Below are positions 5,707 through 13,108 of a stretch of DNA of 37,023 bases, in pieces. A model generated the notes under the pieces. It saw only the letters and a list, made by a program, of their open reading frames with translations, searched no databases and was not told the DNA's origin. Location: positions 1 to 37,023 of IMG/VR virus record IMGVR_UViG_3300008258_000030. One strand, given 5' to 3'. The position numbers and the translations under genes were made by a program. Source of the stretch: a virus. Every line of letters begins with the position of its first letter. Positions within the stretch are counted from its first letter, which is position 1.

Positions 5707-8213
5707 TAGCTGAACCAATCCTCGAGTGTTGCGCGTTTTTCTGCTTGCCATCCCATCGTATTAGTGATCGACTCGATAGGGCTGAGATATCCTTTCTCGA
5801 ACTGTACCGCATAGTCGATGTAAGTTTCCATCTTCAATTCTTTTGGTAGACCATTCGGACACGAGATAACATAGTCTTGTGTCGGATTGGGATTCTTGAG
5901 ATAGGCAAACTTAATCTTCTCACCGCTGGTAATGGATTGATATTTATTTGTCAGCTTTTTCTTCTTCAACATTTCGTTGTAGACGACAGAGCCACGGACA
6001 TGGATAGGAGTCTGGCTTTGGAACCTACCGCCTACCCAATATTTCTCGATGTCTTTGACACCACGTGTGAAGGCCACGTCTTCGAATCCGAGCGAGGAAA
6101 ACTCTGACTTGAAATTGGCCACATACTTCTGAAGATCCGATTCAGATCCACCCATGATAATCTCGAGAGACTTCTTAATGGCATCACGACATGCAGTCGG
6201 AGTCGAGGATCGAACTGCTTCGATGCCAGTCATCTTCAACTTTGGCTTCTCATACTCAACGCCTTCAGAGTTCCATACGTTGAGGATGTACATCTTCTTG
6301 GCTTTCCAGATGCCTTTGTCGGCGATGTTCTCTCGCTTCATCTGCATCTTCTGATCATAGGCATGCATATAGTCGGCAAGCTCTTGATAAGAACGATCGA
6401 TGAATGGTTCGATACGTTCCTTACAAATCTTATCGATGTATTGTATCACCTTCTTGGTGTCAGGAACATCATCGCCGAATACATTCTTGACGAGGTATTC
6501 GAGAGAGATATACACTGAGTCGGTATCAGAAGCCAACACATAGTCAAAGTTTTCTGTCTTGAGTAGCCTGTTCAGATAGCCATTGATCTTGTTCTCGATC
6601 CAACGAATGCTGAGCTGGCCAGAGGTGGTAATGGCTTCGGCATTGTTCACGTCAAACCAACGGAACCACTTGTTACCGAGAGCACCATAAGCCGAGTTCA
6701 ACTGAATCTTCTTGGCCATCTGCATGTTATCGAGACGTGCAATTTCCTTGACAAGCTTTGGATCCTTCGTCTTCTCGTATTCCTTCTTGCACTCGATCAT
6801 CTGCTTCTTGTACTTCGTACGATCATCATACATACGATCCATAATCGATGGCAAGAAGCCACGCTTTTCTTTTGTATAGATACAAAGGTTGGCGGCGATA
6901 GTGCAGTTCGTTTTATTAAGATAGTCACCGAACTGACTAGCGCCACCAACAAGTAGGTCGTCGATCGACACCTTATCTTTCAAGCGTGTAACAAGAGTCT
7001 CGGGCGAGATGTTGTACTGCATAATAAGGTGAGGATAAAGGGAGTTAAGATCGAACGACACAACCCATTTACTCATGCCGACCTTCGGATCTTTGACGTA
7101 TCCACCTACAAAGGCTCGGTCGGGCTTGTTCTTATCGTTAAGAGGAACCACGATATTGCGATCGAGCAAGTAGTTGTGAGTGATCACGTCCCACTGTTTC
7201 ACAGTCGTCATGGTATCTTCATAGTTTACTTTTGCGTCATAAGCCAAAGCATAGACCAACTCGATCAACTTTAGCTTATCTTCGAGACGCTCGACGATCT
7301 CCACATCTCGAACGTTGTATTCGATGTAGAGTTGAAAGTTTCTTAGCCGAAGGTCGTCGAGGTCGGTATAACCTTCATCGCGGTAGTCAAGCTTTCCTTC
7401 GCCGAGTTCAACTTGAGCGATGTAGTCAAGTCGGTAAGATTCCTGCTCTGTGTACGTAAACTTCCTGTAGAGCTGGATGTAATCGAGGACTGCGATACCG
7501 ATAGGCGCGTAGCATATACAGTCTCGTCCACGGCTGTTAACTTTGTATTCACGTAGCATTTTCCAGGGAGAGAGGCGTTCAGCGTGATCAGATCCAAGAA
7601 CTTTTCGAATCCTGTTGACAAGATATGGGATATCGAAGAACTCGATGTTCCAGCCTGTGACAACGTCAGGCGAATAGAGTGATCCGTTCCAGACTTCGAG
7701 AAAGGCGAGTAAGAGTGCAGACTCGTCTGCGCATTTGTAATATTGTACATTGTCTTGATGCTCCTTATATTCACCGCAACCAAACGTAGTCTTTCTACCA
7801 TTGCGGCCGATGGTAATAGCCGTGATTTCATTGTCTGCCTTCTCGATATCAGGAAAACCGCCTTCAATGCTGGTCTCGATATCGATCGAACAAACTGAAA
7901 CGAGAGCGGGATCATACTTGATCTCACCCTTATACTTGTCATAAATATACATGTAAGGCCAATCAGAGAGGCCATAGATGTTCATGCCTGCCACGTTCTC
8001 GTAACTCTGCAGAAACTCTCGCGTCTCGGACATGGAATCGAATTGCATCTTGCCTACATATTCACCTTTCAGGTTCTTATGTTCGGTTTGTGCACTTGCT
8101 TGAACGAATAAATAAGGTTTGTATTTAACAGAAAACTTGACTGGTTTGCCGTCCGATATTCCACGTACTAAAATTTGATTACGATGACGAGTGACATTTG
8201 TATAAAAATTCAT
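5706..8213 (-). CDS. 43: DNA polymerase, T4 gp43 family B
   Basis: 835 residues: replicative polymerase with 3'-5' exonuclease. Exo I is SIDIETS (D111/E113). Motif A is SFDLNSLYP, followed by a motif-B-like KKIQLNSAYGALGNKW. Motif C is ASDTDSVY. The C-terminus fits the clamp-binding tail region (RATLEDWFS). T4 gp43 is 898 aa, so this is in range. The start at MNFYTNVTRH is chosen because GGAGATCC precedes it; a Met eight codons earlier lacks a site. It is transcribed from the 8243-8271 promoter. Confidence 0.95.
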   Translation of the reverse strand: MNFYTNVTRHRNQILVRGISDGKPVKFSVKYKPYLFVQASAQTEHKNLKGEYVGKMQFDSMSETREFLQSYENVAGMNIYGLSDWPYMYIYDKYKGEIKYDPALVSVCSIDIETSIEGGFPDIEKADNEITAITIGRNGRKTTFGCGEYKEHQDNVQYYKCADESALLLAFLEVWNGSLYSPDVVTGWNIEFFDIPYLVNRIRKVLGSDHAERLSPWKMLREYKVNSRGRDCICYAPIGIAVLDYIQLYRKFTYTEQESYRLDYIAQVELGEGKLDYRDEGYTDLDDLRLRNFQLYIEYNVRDVEIVERLEDKLKLIELVYALAYDAKVNYEDTMTTVKQWDVITHNYLLDRNIVVPLNDKNKPDRAFVGGYVKDPKVGMSKWVVSFDLNSLYPHLIMQYNISPETLVTRLKDKVSIDDLLVGGASQFGDYLNKTNCTIAANLCIYTKEKRGFLPSIMDRMYDDRTKYKKQMIECKKEYEKTKDPKLVKEIARLDNMQMAKKIQLNSAYGALGNKWFRWFDVNNAEAITTSGQLSIRWIENKINGYLNRLLKTENFDYVLASDTDSVYISLEYLVKNVFGDDVPDTKKVIQYIDKICKERIEPFIDRSYQELADYMHAYDQKMQMKRENIADKGIWKAKKMYILNVWNSEGVEYEKPKLKMTGIEAVRSSTPTACRDAIKKSLEIIMGGSESDLQKYVANFKSEFSSLGFEDVAFTRGVKDIEKYWVGGRFQSQTPIHVRGSVVYNEMLKKKKLTNKYQSITSGEKIKFAYLKNPNPTQDYVISCPNGLPKELKMETYIDYAVQFEKGYLSPIESITNTMGWQAEKRATLEDWFS

Positions 8214-8242
8214 TGGATCTCCAGTATCTGGCCGCATTATTA

Positions 8243-8271
8243 GTTATACTCTAAACCCCAAATAAAGTACA
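8243..8271 (-). promoter_or_regulatory. early-type promoter TGTACT-N17-TATAAC
   Basis: Minus-strand TGTACT (8266-8271) and TATAAC (8243-8248), 17-nt spacer, one base off the shared -35 box. It drives gene 43 and lies in the divergent gap with the endolysin. Confidence 0.6.
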
Positions 8272-8288
8272 TAGTAAAGGCGATAAAA

Positions 8289-9461
8289 ATGAAACTAACT
8301 GAACATTTTTCTTTGGCAGAGATGATTGTTTCTCCTACTGCAAAAAGACTTGGACTCAGCAATACCCCAACTCCAGAACATATCGAGAACATGCGTTACT
8401 GCTGCGAGAAGATTCTCGAACCAGTACGTAATCACTTTGGCAAACCTGTTCAGATCAACTCGTCTTATCGTGCACCGCTGGTGAACAAGGCAGTTGGCGG
8501 ATCGAAGACATCACAACACGTCAACGGCCAAGCAATCGACTTCGAAATTCCTGGTATTGACAACAAAGTAGTTGCTGACTGGATCGGTGACAACCTTGAA
8601 TTCGACCAAGTGATTCTCGAGTTCTACACAAAGGGTGATAAGAATTCTGGTTGGGTTCACGCTTCGATTAAGAAGGGCGGAGGCAATCGTAAGATGCGCA
8701 TGATCGCCACGAAGTCGAAGGCAGGTGGTACAGTGTATACTACTGTTGCTGACTTTGATCCTTCGACGACAAAGGCAGCTGGTGCACCTACTGTCAATCC
8801 ACAGATCACTGACGCTGTAACGCAAGCGAAACCAGTAGCTGCAGGACTTGGTCCATTAGCTGCACTCCAAACCAAATGTGGCATTACTGCCGACGGTAAA
8901 TGGGGACCTGGCACTTATAAGGCAGCCAGAGATTATTTCAAACTGACTAACAACCAAGCTGCGCACTTCTTTGGTCAGTGTGCTCACGAGTCAGGTGGCT
9001 TTAAGGTATTCTCTGAAAACCTGAACTACTCAGATAAGGGACTTAACGGCATCTTCAAGAAGTATTTTCCTACGATCGCTTCGACTGCAGGTTATGCACG
9101 TAAGCCAGAAAAGATCGCTAATAAGGTTTACGCTAATCGGATGGGGAACGGTTCAGAAGCCTCTGGAGATGGTTGGAAGTGGCGTGGTCGAGGCCCGATC
9201 CAACTGACCGGGAAAGACAACTATACAGCTTTTGCCGCTGACGTAAAACGTCCTGACGTCTTGAAGAATCCTGATCTTGTGGTTGGCGAGTTGGCTTTTG
9301 AGTCTGCATTATGGTTCTTCCGTAAGAATGGATTGCTTGCAATTGCAGATAAGGGTGTAACCGATGCTGTGATCACTCAAATCTCGAAGCGAGTGAATGG
9401 CGGTACACACGGTCTTGACGATCGTCTGAAGAAGACGAAGCAGTATGCCAACTGGGGCTAA
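8289..9461 (+). CDS. two-domain endolysin: M15 peptidase + GH19 glycosidase
   Basis: The only plus-strand protein gene; 390 residues, with no signal peptide seen. Residues 1-135 form a peptidase M15A fold with SxHxxGxAxD (S75, H77, D84) and WVHAS (H124), a zinc site that cuts peptidoglycan cross-links. A linker follows, then a short peptidoglycan-binding-like patch (TADGKWGPGTY, about 200-210). Residues about 215-390 form a GH19 lysozyme/chitinase domain with CAHESGGF (catalytic Glu234) and WKWRGRGPIQLTG. The ribosome site is AAAGG. Its 3' end overlaps the convergent oxygenase gene by 4 bp. No clear late promoter is visible in front. Confidence 0.92.
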   Translation: MKLTEHFSLAEMIVSPTAKRLGLSNTPTPEHIENMRYCCEKILEPVRNHFGKPVQINSSYRAPLVNKAVGGSKTSQHVNGQAIDFEIPGIDNKVVADWIGDNLEFDQVILEFYTKGDKNSGWVHASIKKGGGNRKMRMIATKSKAGGTVYTTVADFDPSTTKAAGAPTVNPQITDAVTQAKPVAAGLGPLAALQTKCGITADGKWGPGTYKAARDYFKLTNNQAAHFFGQCAHESGGFKVFSENLNYSDKGLNGIFKKYFPTIASTAGYARKPEKIANKVYANRMGNGSEASGDGWKWRGRGPIQLTGKDNYTAFAADVKRPDVLKNPDLVVGELAFESALWFFRKNGLLAIADKGVTDAVITQISKRVNGGTHGLDDRLKKTKQYANWG

Positions 9462-9970
9462 ATCTTGTTACAGAATATCTGAAGAGTAACTCTCAGTTTA
9501 CCGTTAGGATGCACAGGAGTCGTGCAGTGTTCGTGACCTAGGTCGTTGATCACTGCACGATTTCTTTTAGGTAAGATGGCTTTGATCTCTGCACGATCCT
9601 CGTACATAAAGTATCCGCCATAATCGCGGTCCCATTCAGGATTTAAATATACAGTGATAGCTGCCTGTTGTCTATCTGTGTCAGTATGCCAGGGAATATA
9701 GCTATGTGCGGTCCAAAAGTAGAATAAGATAGATCCTCCTTCTACCGGTCGATATCCATAGTTCATTGTACTATTGTAGATATTTTCAAATAAAGAACTA
9801 TCTCTATAGATGTTATGACATAAAACTGGATAGCTATCTTTTACAATTTCATACGGCCAATTTGCATTAGTAAAAAACACATTATCTCCAGCTCCATAAA
9901 TCTTTGCCGCAGAGTCATAACAGTTTTGGTAAAGTTCTTCTGATAAAAAATTATCTACTATTTTTACCAT
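9458..9970 (-). CDS. 2-oxoglutarate/Fe(II) oxygenase (prolyl-4-hydroxylase-like)
   Basis: 170 residues with a double-stranded beta-helix. The iron site is HTD (H95, D97) plus distal H154, and Arg160 fits the 2-oxoglutarate contact. Such enzymes hydroxylate proteins or nucleobases; the substrate is not predictable. The start MVKIVDNFL is chosen over a Met three codons upstream because GGGATG is better spaced. It is the first of three unrelated-looking 2OG oxygenases in the window. Confidence 0.85.
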   Translation of the reverse strand: MVKIVDNFLSEELYQNCYDSAAKIYGAGDNVFFTNANWPYEIVKDSYPVLCHNIYRDSSLFENIYNSTMNYGYRPVEGGSILFYFWTAHSYIPWHTDTDRQQAAITVYLNPEWDRDYGGYFMYEDRAEIKAILPKRNRAVINDLGHEHCTTPVHPNGKLRVTLQIFCNKI

Positions 9971-9989
9971 AATTATCATCCCATAAATT

Positions 9990-10018
9990 GAAGGGGACCG
10001 AAAGGTCCCCTTCTTTTT
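9990..10018. terminator. bidirectional intrinsic terminator
   Basis: A 10-bp perfect stem GAAGGGGACC / GGTCCCCTTC with loop GAAA. On the plus strand it is followed by TTTTT and would stop transcripts leaving the endolysin. On the minus strand the T tract is weak (AATTT) but the stem sits right after the heat-shock gene. Confidence 0.8.
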
Positions 10019-10499
10019 ACTTGGTTTTACCTTCTGCCAAGAATTCGGCAGCTTGCGACGGATATTCTTCGTCGTTAATTTCTACCTTCTTCGGCTTTTT
10101 TTCTTCTGGAATAAATGCTTCCAACCAAATCTTCAGCATGCCATTAACGAGAGAAGAACTCTTTACTTCAACGTTATCAGCGAGAGTGAATTCGCGTTTG
10201 AATCCTCGCTCGGCAATTCCCTTATAAAGATATTCAGTAGATTCAGGCGAGTCGCACTTTCCATGGATAGACAACTTGCCTTCTTGCAATTCAATATCAA
10301 TCTCTGACTTACCGAAACCAGCAACGGCTAGTTCGATTACATAGCGATTTTCATCGACTTTCTTGATATTGTATGGGGGATATTTAATCGGCATCATTTG
10401 TGCCGATTGATCGGCAATATCTGCCAACTTTTTCATGACGCGATCCGCGCCAACAAAATAGCGATCCATCTGTGGGATCATTGTTGTATCAAACTTCAT
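10017..10499 (-). CDS. small heat-shock protein, Hsp20/IbpA family
   Basis: 160 residues. An alpha-crystallin domain (about 40-135) starts at PPYNIKKVDENRYVIELAVAGF and includes a GKLSIHG strand and ERGFKREFTLADNVEV. An acidic C-terminal tail follows. It acts as an ATP-independent chaperone; Hsp20 genes are common in marine T4-like phages and may help capsid or host protein folding. The ribosome site is GGAGAAAATAT. A TATAAATA box at 10556-10563 indicates late expression. Confidence 0.9.
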   Translation of the reverse strand: MKFDTTMIPQMDRYFVGADRVMKKLADIADQSAQMMPIKYPPYNIKKVDENRYVIELAVAGFGKSEIDIELQEGKLSIHGKCDSPESTEYLYKGIAERGFKREFTLADNVEVKSSSLVNGMLKIWLEAFIPEEKKPKKVEINDEEYPSQAAEFLAEGKTK

Positions 10500-10532
10500 A
10501 TATTTTCTCCTATTAAGCGAGGTTATGTTGTG

Positions 10533-10976
10533 TCACCCAGTAGGCGTGACGGTTTTATTTATAAGATAAAGCTGGACACCAGCCTCAAGAAACATCTGTT
10601 TTGTGATGTCCCAACGCAAATGCGGTCGATCTTCTGTAGGTTCATATGATACCACCTTCGCGATACCTTTCTGAATGATCGACTTGGCACACTCATTACA
10701 CGGCAACAGCGGACTGAAGAGTGTGCAACCTTCGACAGAGAGCGGTGCATTATCAAGTGCGTTACGCTCCGCGTGTGCTACGAAGAGGTATTTTGTTTCT
10801 TTGTCGTTATAACGATCAGTGAGATCCTTGATACCACGAGGAAATCCGTTAAAGCCCAGTGATACCACACGATTCTGCTTATCGACGATCACACAGCCTA
10901 CCTGAGTAGAAGGATCTTTCGACCATGTAGCTACATGCTCGGCAAGACTCATGAATCGGTCAGCCCACTTACTCAC
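10533..10976 (-). CDS. cd: dCMP deaminase
   Basis: 147 residues; converts dCMP to dUMP for dTTP supply. The zinc site is HAE (H68, catalytic E70) and PCNEC (C93, C96). Another conserved block is STQVGCVIVD. The start overlaps the previous gene by 4 bp (ATGA). The 3' end carries a late promoter for the heat-shock gene and a hairpin GTCAC...GTGAC around the stop. Confidence 0.9.
   Translation of the reverse strand: MSKWADRFMSLAEHVATWSKDPSTQVGCVIVDKQNRVVSLGFNGFPRGIKDLTDRYNDKETKYLFVAHAERNALDNAPLSVEGCTLFSPLLPCNECAKSIIQKGIAKVVSYEPTEDRPHLRWDITKQMFLEAGVQLYLINKTVTPTG
10556..10563 (-). promoter_or_regulatory. late promoter TATAAATA inside the dCMP deaminase 3' end
   Basis: An exact TATAAATA on the minus strand, inside the last codons of the deaminase, 57 nt before the heat-shock ATG. 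It would uncouple late heat-shock expression from the early nucleotide gene. Confidence 0.6.
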
Positions 10977-11395
10977 TTCTTTTTCTCCGATTTAACGATA
11001 CGTTCGCGCAGGCTCGATGAACTATAATCGTGCTTGCGACAGCAATAGTGGATTGGAATGCCTAAGTCAGCTCCTGTGAAATCGGTTCGATCAATGTAAT
11101 CTGACCCGAGGAATCGAACACTCCAGTCGAAACTTGCAAGTAGATTATAAAGATCCGCTTCTGTGTCATATGGAATTACGTGATCGACATATTCACACGA
11201 ATCTACCTGCAAGTATCGCTCGTACATACCTTGAATCGGTTTATTTTTCTCGGGGCGATCGATTGTAGGATCTGACTGAAGAGCCACAATCAATCGATCG
11301 CATTCCTTCTTTGCTTCCATTAGCATAAGGACATGACCTGCATGAAACAGATCAAAACAACTTGCTACGATACCTACGCGTTCTTCAGATTCCAT
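10973..11395 (-). CDS. cytidylyltransferase-like nucleotidyltransferase
   Basis: 140 residues of the glycerol-3-phosphate cytidylyltransferase/TagD type. HxGH is HAGH (18-21) within CFDLFHAGH, and the C-terminal YSSSSLRERI fits the ISSTxxR signature. It joins CMP or AMP to a phosphorylated small molecule, for sugar-lipid or cofactor synthesis. T4-like phages carry similar genes of unknown role. It forms a tight operon with the dCMP deaminase. Confidence 0.82.
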   Translation of the reverse strand: MESEERVGIVASCFDLFHAGHVLMLMEAKKECDRLIVALQSDPTIDRPEKNKPIQGMYERYLQVDSCEYVDHVIPYDTEADLYNLLASFDWSVRFLGSDYIDRTDFTGADLGIPIHYCCRKHDYSSSSLRERIVKSEKKK

Positions 11396-11504
11396 TTACC
11401 AAAACTCCTATCACCATTCCTATAACTAGCAAAAGCACCATATAGAGACAGCCTGATCGAGTCAGGCCGTCCCACATCTCGCGTTGACGAGGATGATTAG
11501 TCAT
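11385..11504 (-). CDS. small single-span membrane protein, 39 aa
   Basis: MTNHPRQREMWDGLTRSGC followed by a hydrophobic helix (YMVLLLVIGMVIGVLV). Its ATG overlaps the upstream stop and its end overlaps the cytidylyltransferase start, so it fits the operon without a gap. Function unknown. Confidence 0.55.
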   Translation of the reverse strand: MTNHPRQREMWDGLTRSGCLYMVLLLVIGMVIGVLVNGI

Positions 11505-11709
11505 ACTCGATGCCGTCATCCTGCTTACGACCCATATAATGGTCGTCACTTACACAATGAAACTGTGCCTGCAGACTGGTATTGACGATAGTCTTTGTCA
11601 CCTGTCCAGCAAACTCTACACACTGCTCCGCACTGCTAGTCTCATAGACATCTTTTGCAAAGTACTCACCATCGGCGGTGAACAGATATACGATCAACCA
11701 AAAACTCAT
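11497..11709 (-). CDS. small hypothetical protein, 70 aa
   Basis: MSFWLIVYLFTADGEYFAK with two Cys in the body; an N-terminal hydrophobic strand, acidic C-terminus. It overlaps the next gene by 8 bp. No family recognised. Confidence 0.55.
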   Translation of the reverse strand: MSFWLIVYLFTADGEYFAKDVYETSSAEQCVEFAGQVTKTIVNTSLQAQFHCVSDDHYMGRKQDDGIEYD

Positions 11710-11710
11710 A

Positions 11711-11947
11711 TTAGTTTACCTTTACTTTTACGAGGTTAGCAGGAGCAACGCAGTATAAACCTGCATCGGTATCGACCTTAATCAGACCGCCATCATAGCA
11801 AGCCTTCGTGGTTGCTTCAGCCAGAGCTTTCTCAGCATTTTCGTTTTTGATAGCTGCTGTCAAAATAAGCATCAACAAAACAATTGCAACAGTCATAAAA
11901 CCGGCGAAGCTGAATACGGCTTCAAAAATCTCTTTAACAATTTTCAT
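11711..11947 (-). CDS. single-span membrane protein, 78 aa
   Basis: A helix at about 15-34 (FAGFMTVAIVLLMLILTAAI) followed by a soluble tail with two Cys (CYDGG, LYCVAP) that may face the periplasm. The ribosome site is AAAAGGAATTTGTT. Function unknown; lysis-related or membrane accessory by position only. Confidence 0.6.
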   Translation of the reverse strand: MKIVKEIFEAVFSFAGFMTVAIVLLMLILTAAIKNENAEKALAEATTKACYDGGLIKVDTDAGLYCVAPANLVKVKVN

Positions 11948-11963
11948 AACAAATTCCTTTTAA

Positions 11964-12422
11964 TTAACGATTCATCCACTTTGCATACAGGCCAACTTCA
12001 CGGCCATATGCTTCTATCTCCCAAGGAGCATCGAAGTATGCATCTTCTTTGCTCTTTGGTTTCCAGATTTCACCCATCCACTTGCTGTAGATTTTGAGAC
12101 CGCCACGAGCAGCAACCGCATGACCGGTCTGAAGTTCGTTTTTGGCGTGTTGTTTGACATGGACCATTTCGTGGCCAAGAGTCTTGATCATGGCACCAAT
12201 GTCTTGGCTCTTGAGGCCGATGGTGAACCACCGAGGATTCTTAAAACCATCTTCATCTACGCATTCGCCTTCGACGTCAAGGTTGTTGTAAACTTCGATG
12301 TCGAGGGTGATGTTGCGGGCCATCCGAGGATCCATCAGTTGGTTGGCGAAGAACTCTGCGGCTTCCTTGAGGAGGGCCTTTTCTTTACGCTTGCCAATCA
12401 TACCTGTGATCGTGATGTTCAT
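11964..12422 (-). CDS. SprT-like zinc metalloprotease
   Basis: 152 residues with the HExxH-type motif HEMVHVKQH (H84, E85, H88) and a downstream EIEAYGRE helix that could supply the third ligand. Family members (SprT/Spartan-like) act on proteins, some on DNA-bound proteins. The start MNITITGMIG is chosen because AAGGAC lies 5 nt upstream; an ATG ATG pair 15-18 nt earlier is possible. Driven by the 12450-12478 promoter. Confidence 0.75.
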   Translation of the reverse strand: MNITITGMIGKRKEKALLKEAAEFFANQLMDPRMARNITLDIEVYNNLDVEGECVDEDGFKNPRWFTIGLKSQDIGAMIKTLGHEMVHVKQHAKNELQTGHAVAARGGLKIYSKWMGEIWKPKSKEDAYFDAPWEIEAYGREVGLYAKWMNR

Positions 12423-12449
12423 GTTTTCGTCCTTCATCATTATAGGTCC

Positions 12450-12478
12450 ACCTTACCAAACTTTTGATAAAATGTACA
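12450..12478 (-). promoter_or_regulatory. early-type promoter TGTACA-N17-TAAGGT
   Basis: Minus-strand TGTACA (12473-12478), TAAGGT (12450-12455), 17-nt spacer; followed by TGGACCTATAAT, the same downstream block as in the 22140-22168 promoter. Confidence 0.7.
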
Positions 12479-12487
12479 TGCTAAAAA

Positions 12488-13102
12488 TCAACGTGAACGA
12501 TAATTTGGTCTCGGAAAATCTCTGTCTGCAAGTTCTGGCGTATCAGGATGGACATAGTGAATGAACAGCTGAACCAATGAGTCAATCTCGAGTGGATCTC
12601 GCCAATGCCACTTTCCTCCATACTCATGACCGCCATTAAAGATAATGGCATCTCCTTCATCGAGGTCGATAGGAATGGCATCGCTTTTGTCTTCGTTCTC
12701 ACTGAACCATAAGAACGTATTGCCTTCACCTCGTTTAGACATAGTCAAAGTCATCGAGTATTGACAAGCTTCTCGATCGCGATGGATCTTGAGTTCAGAT
12801 CCGCGATAATATTCTCGTGAATAAGAGTATGATGGCACCATGTCCTCAATACCCCAAATCTTTTCTATGATATGCTTGCAATAGAGAAGAATACTATCAT
12901 CGAAGAAGTTACGATCGACTTCTTCGATATGCCCATCAATATATGGTCCAAATTCTGGCTTTCTCATTCCTTTTGTGTGTGTGATGTCGATAAAAGCCTT
13001 ATACATCTCGATCATATCAGGAGACAAAACTCCTTTGATCTTTACGAATCCATTCTTTTCAAACTCATCTCTGTAAGATGCAAACATACTGTCGTCAATC
13101 AT
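12488..13102 (-). CDS. 2-oxoglutarate/Fe(II) oxygenase
   Basis: 204 residues. The iron motif is HRD (H107, D109), with a distal His in FNGGHEYGGKWH (H159 or H166). The overall shape resembles phytanoyl-CoA dioxygenase-like phage proteins. The substrate is unknown. The ribosome site is GAGGTAAT. It lies 6 nt after the cyclase gene stop, so it may be read through from the curli operon. Confidence 0.8.
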   Translation of the reverse strand: MIDDSMFASYRDEFEKNGFVKIKGVLSPDMIEMYKAFIDITHTKGMRKPEFGPYIDGHIEEVDRNFFDDSILLYCKHIIEKIWGIEDMVPSYSYSREYYRGSELKIHRDREACQYSMTLTMSKRGEGNTFLWFSENEDKSDAIPIDLDEGDAIIFNGGHEYGGKWHWRDPLEIDSLVQLFIHYVHPDTPELADRDFPRPNYRSR

Positions 13103-13108
13103 ATTACC

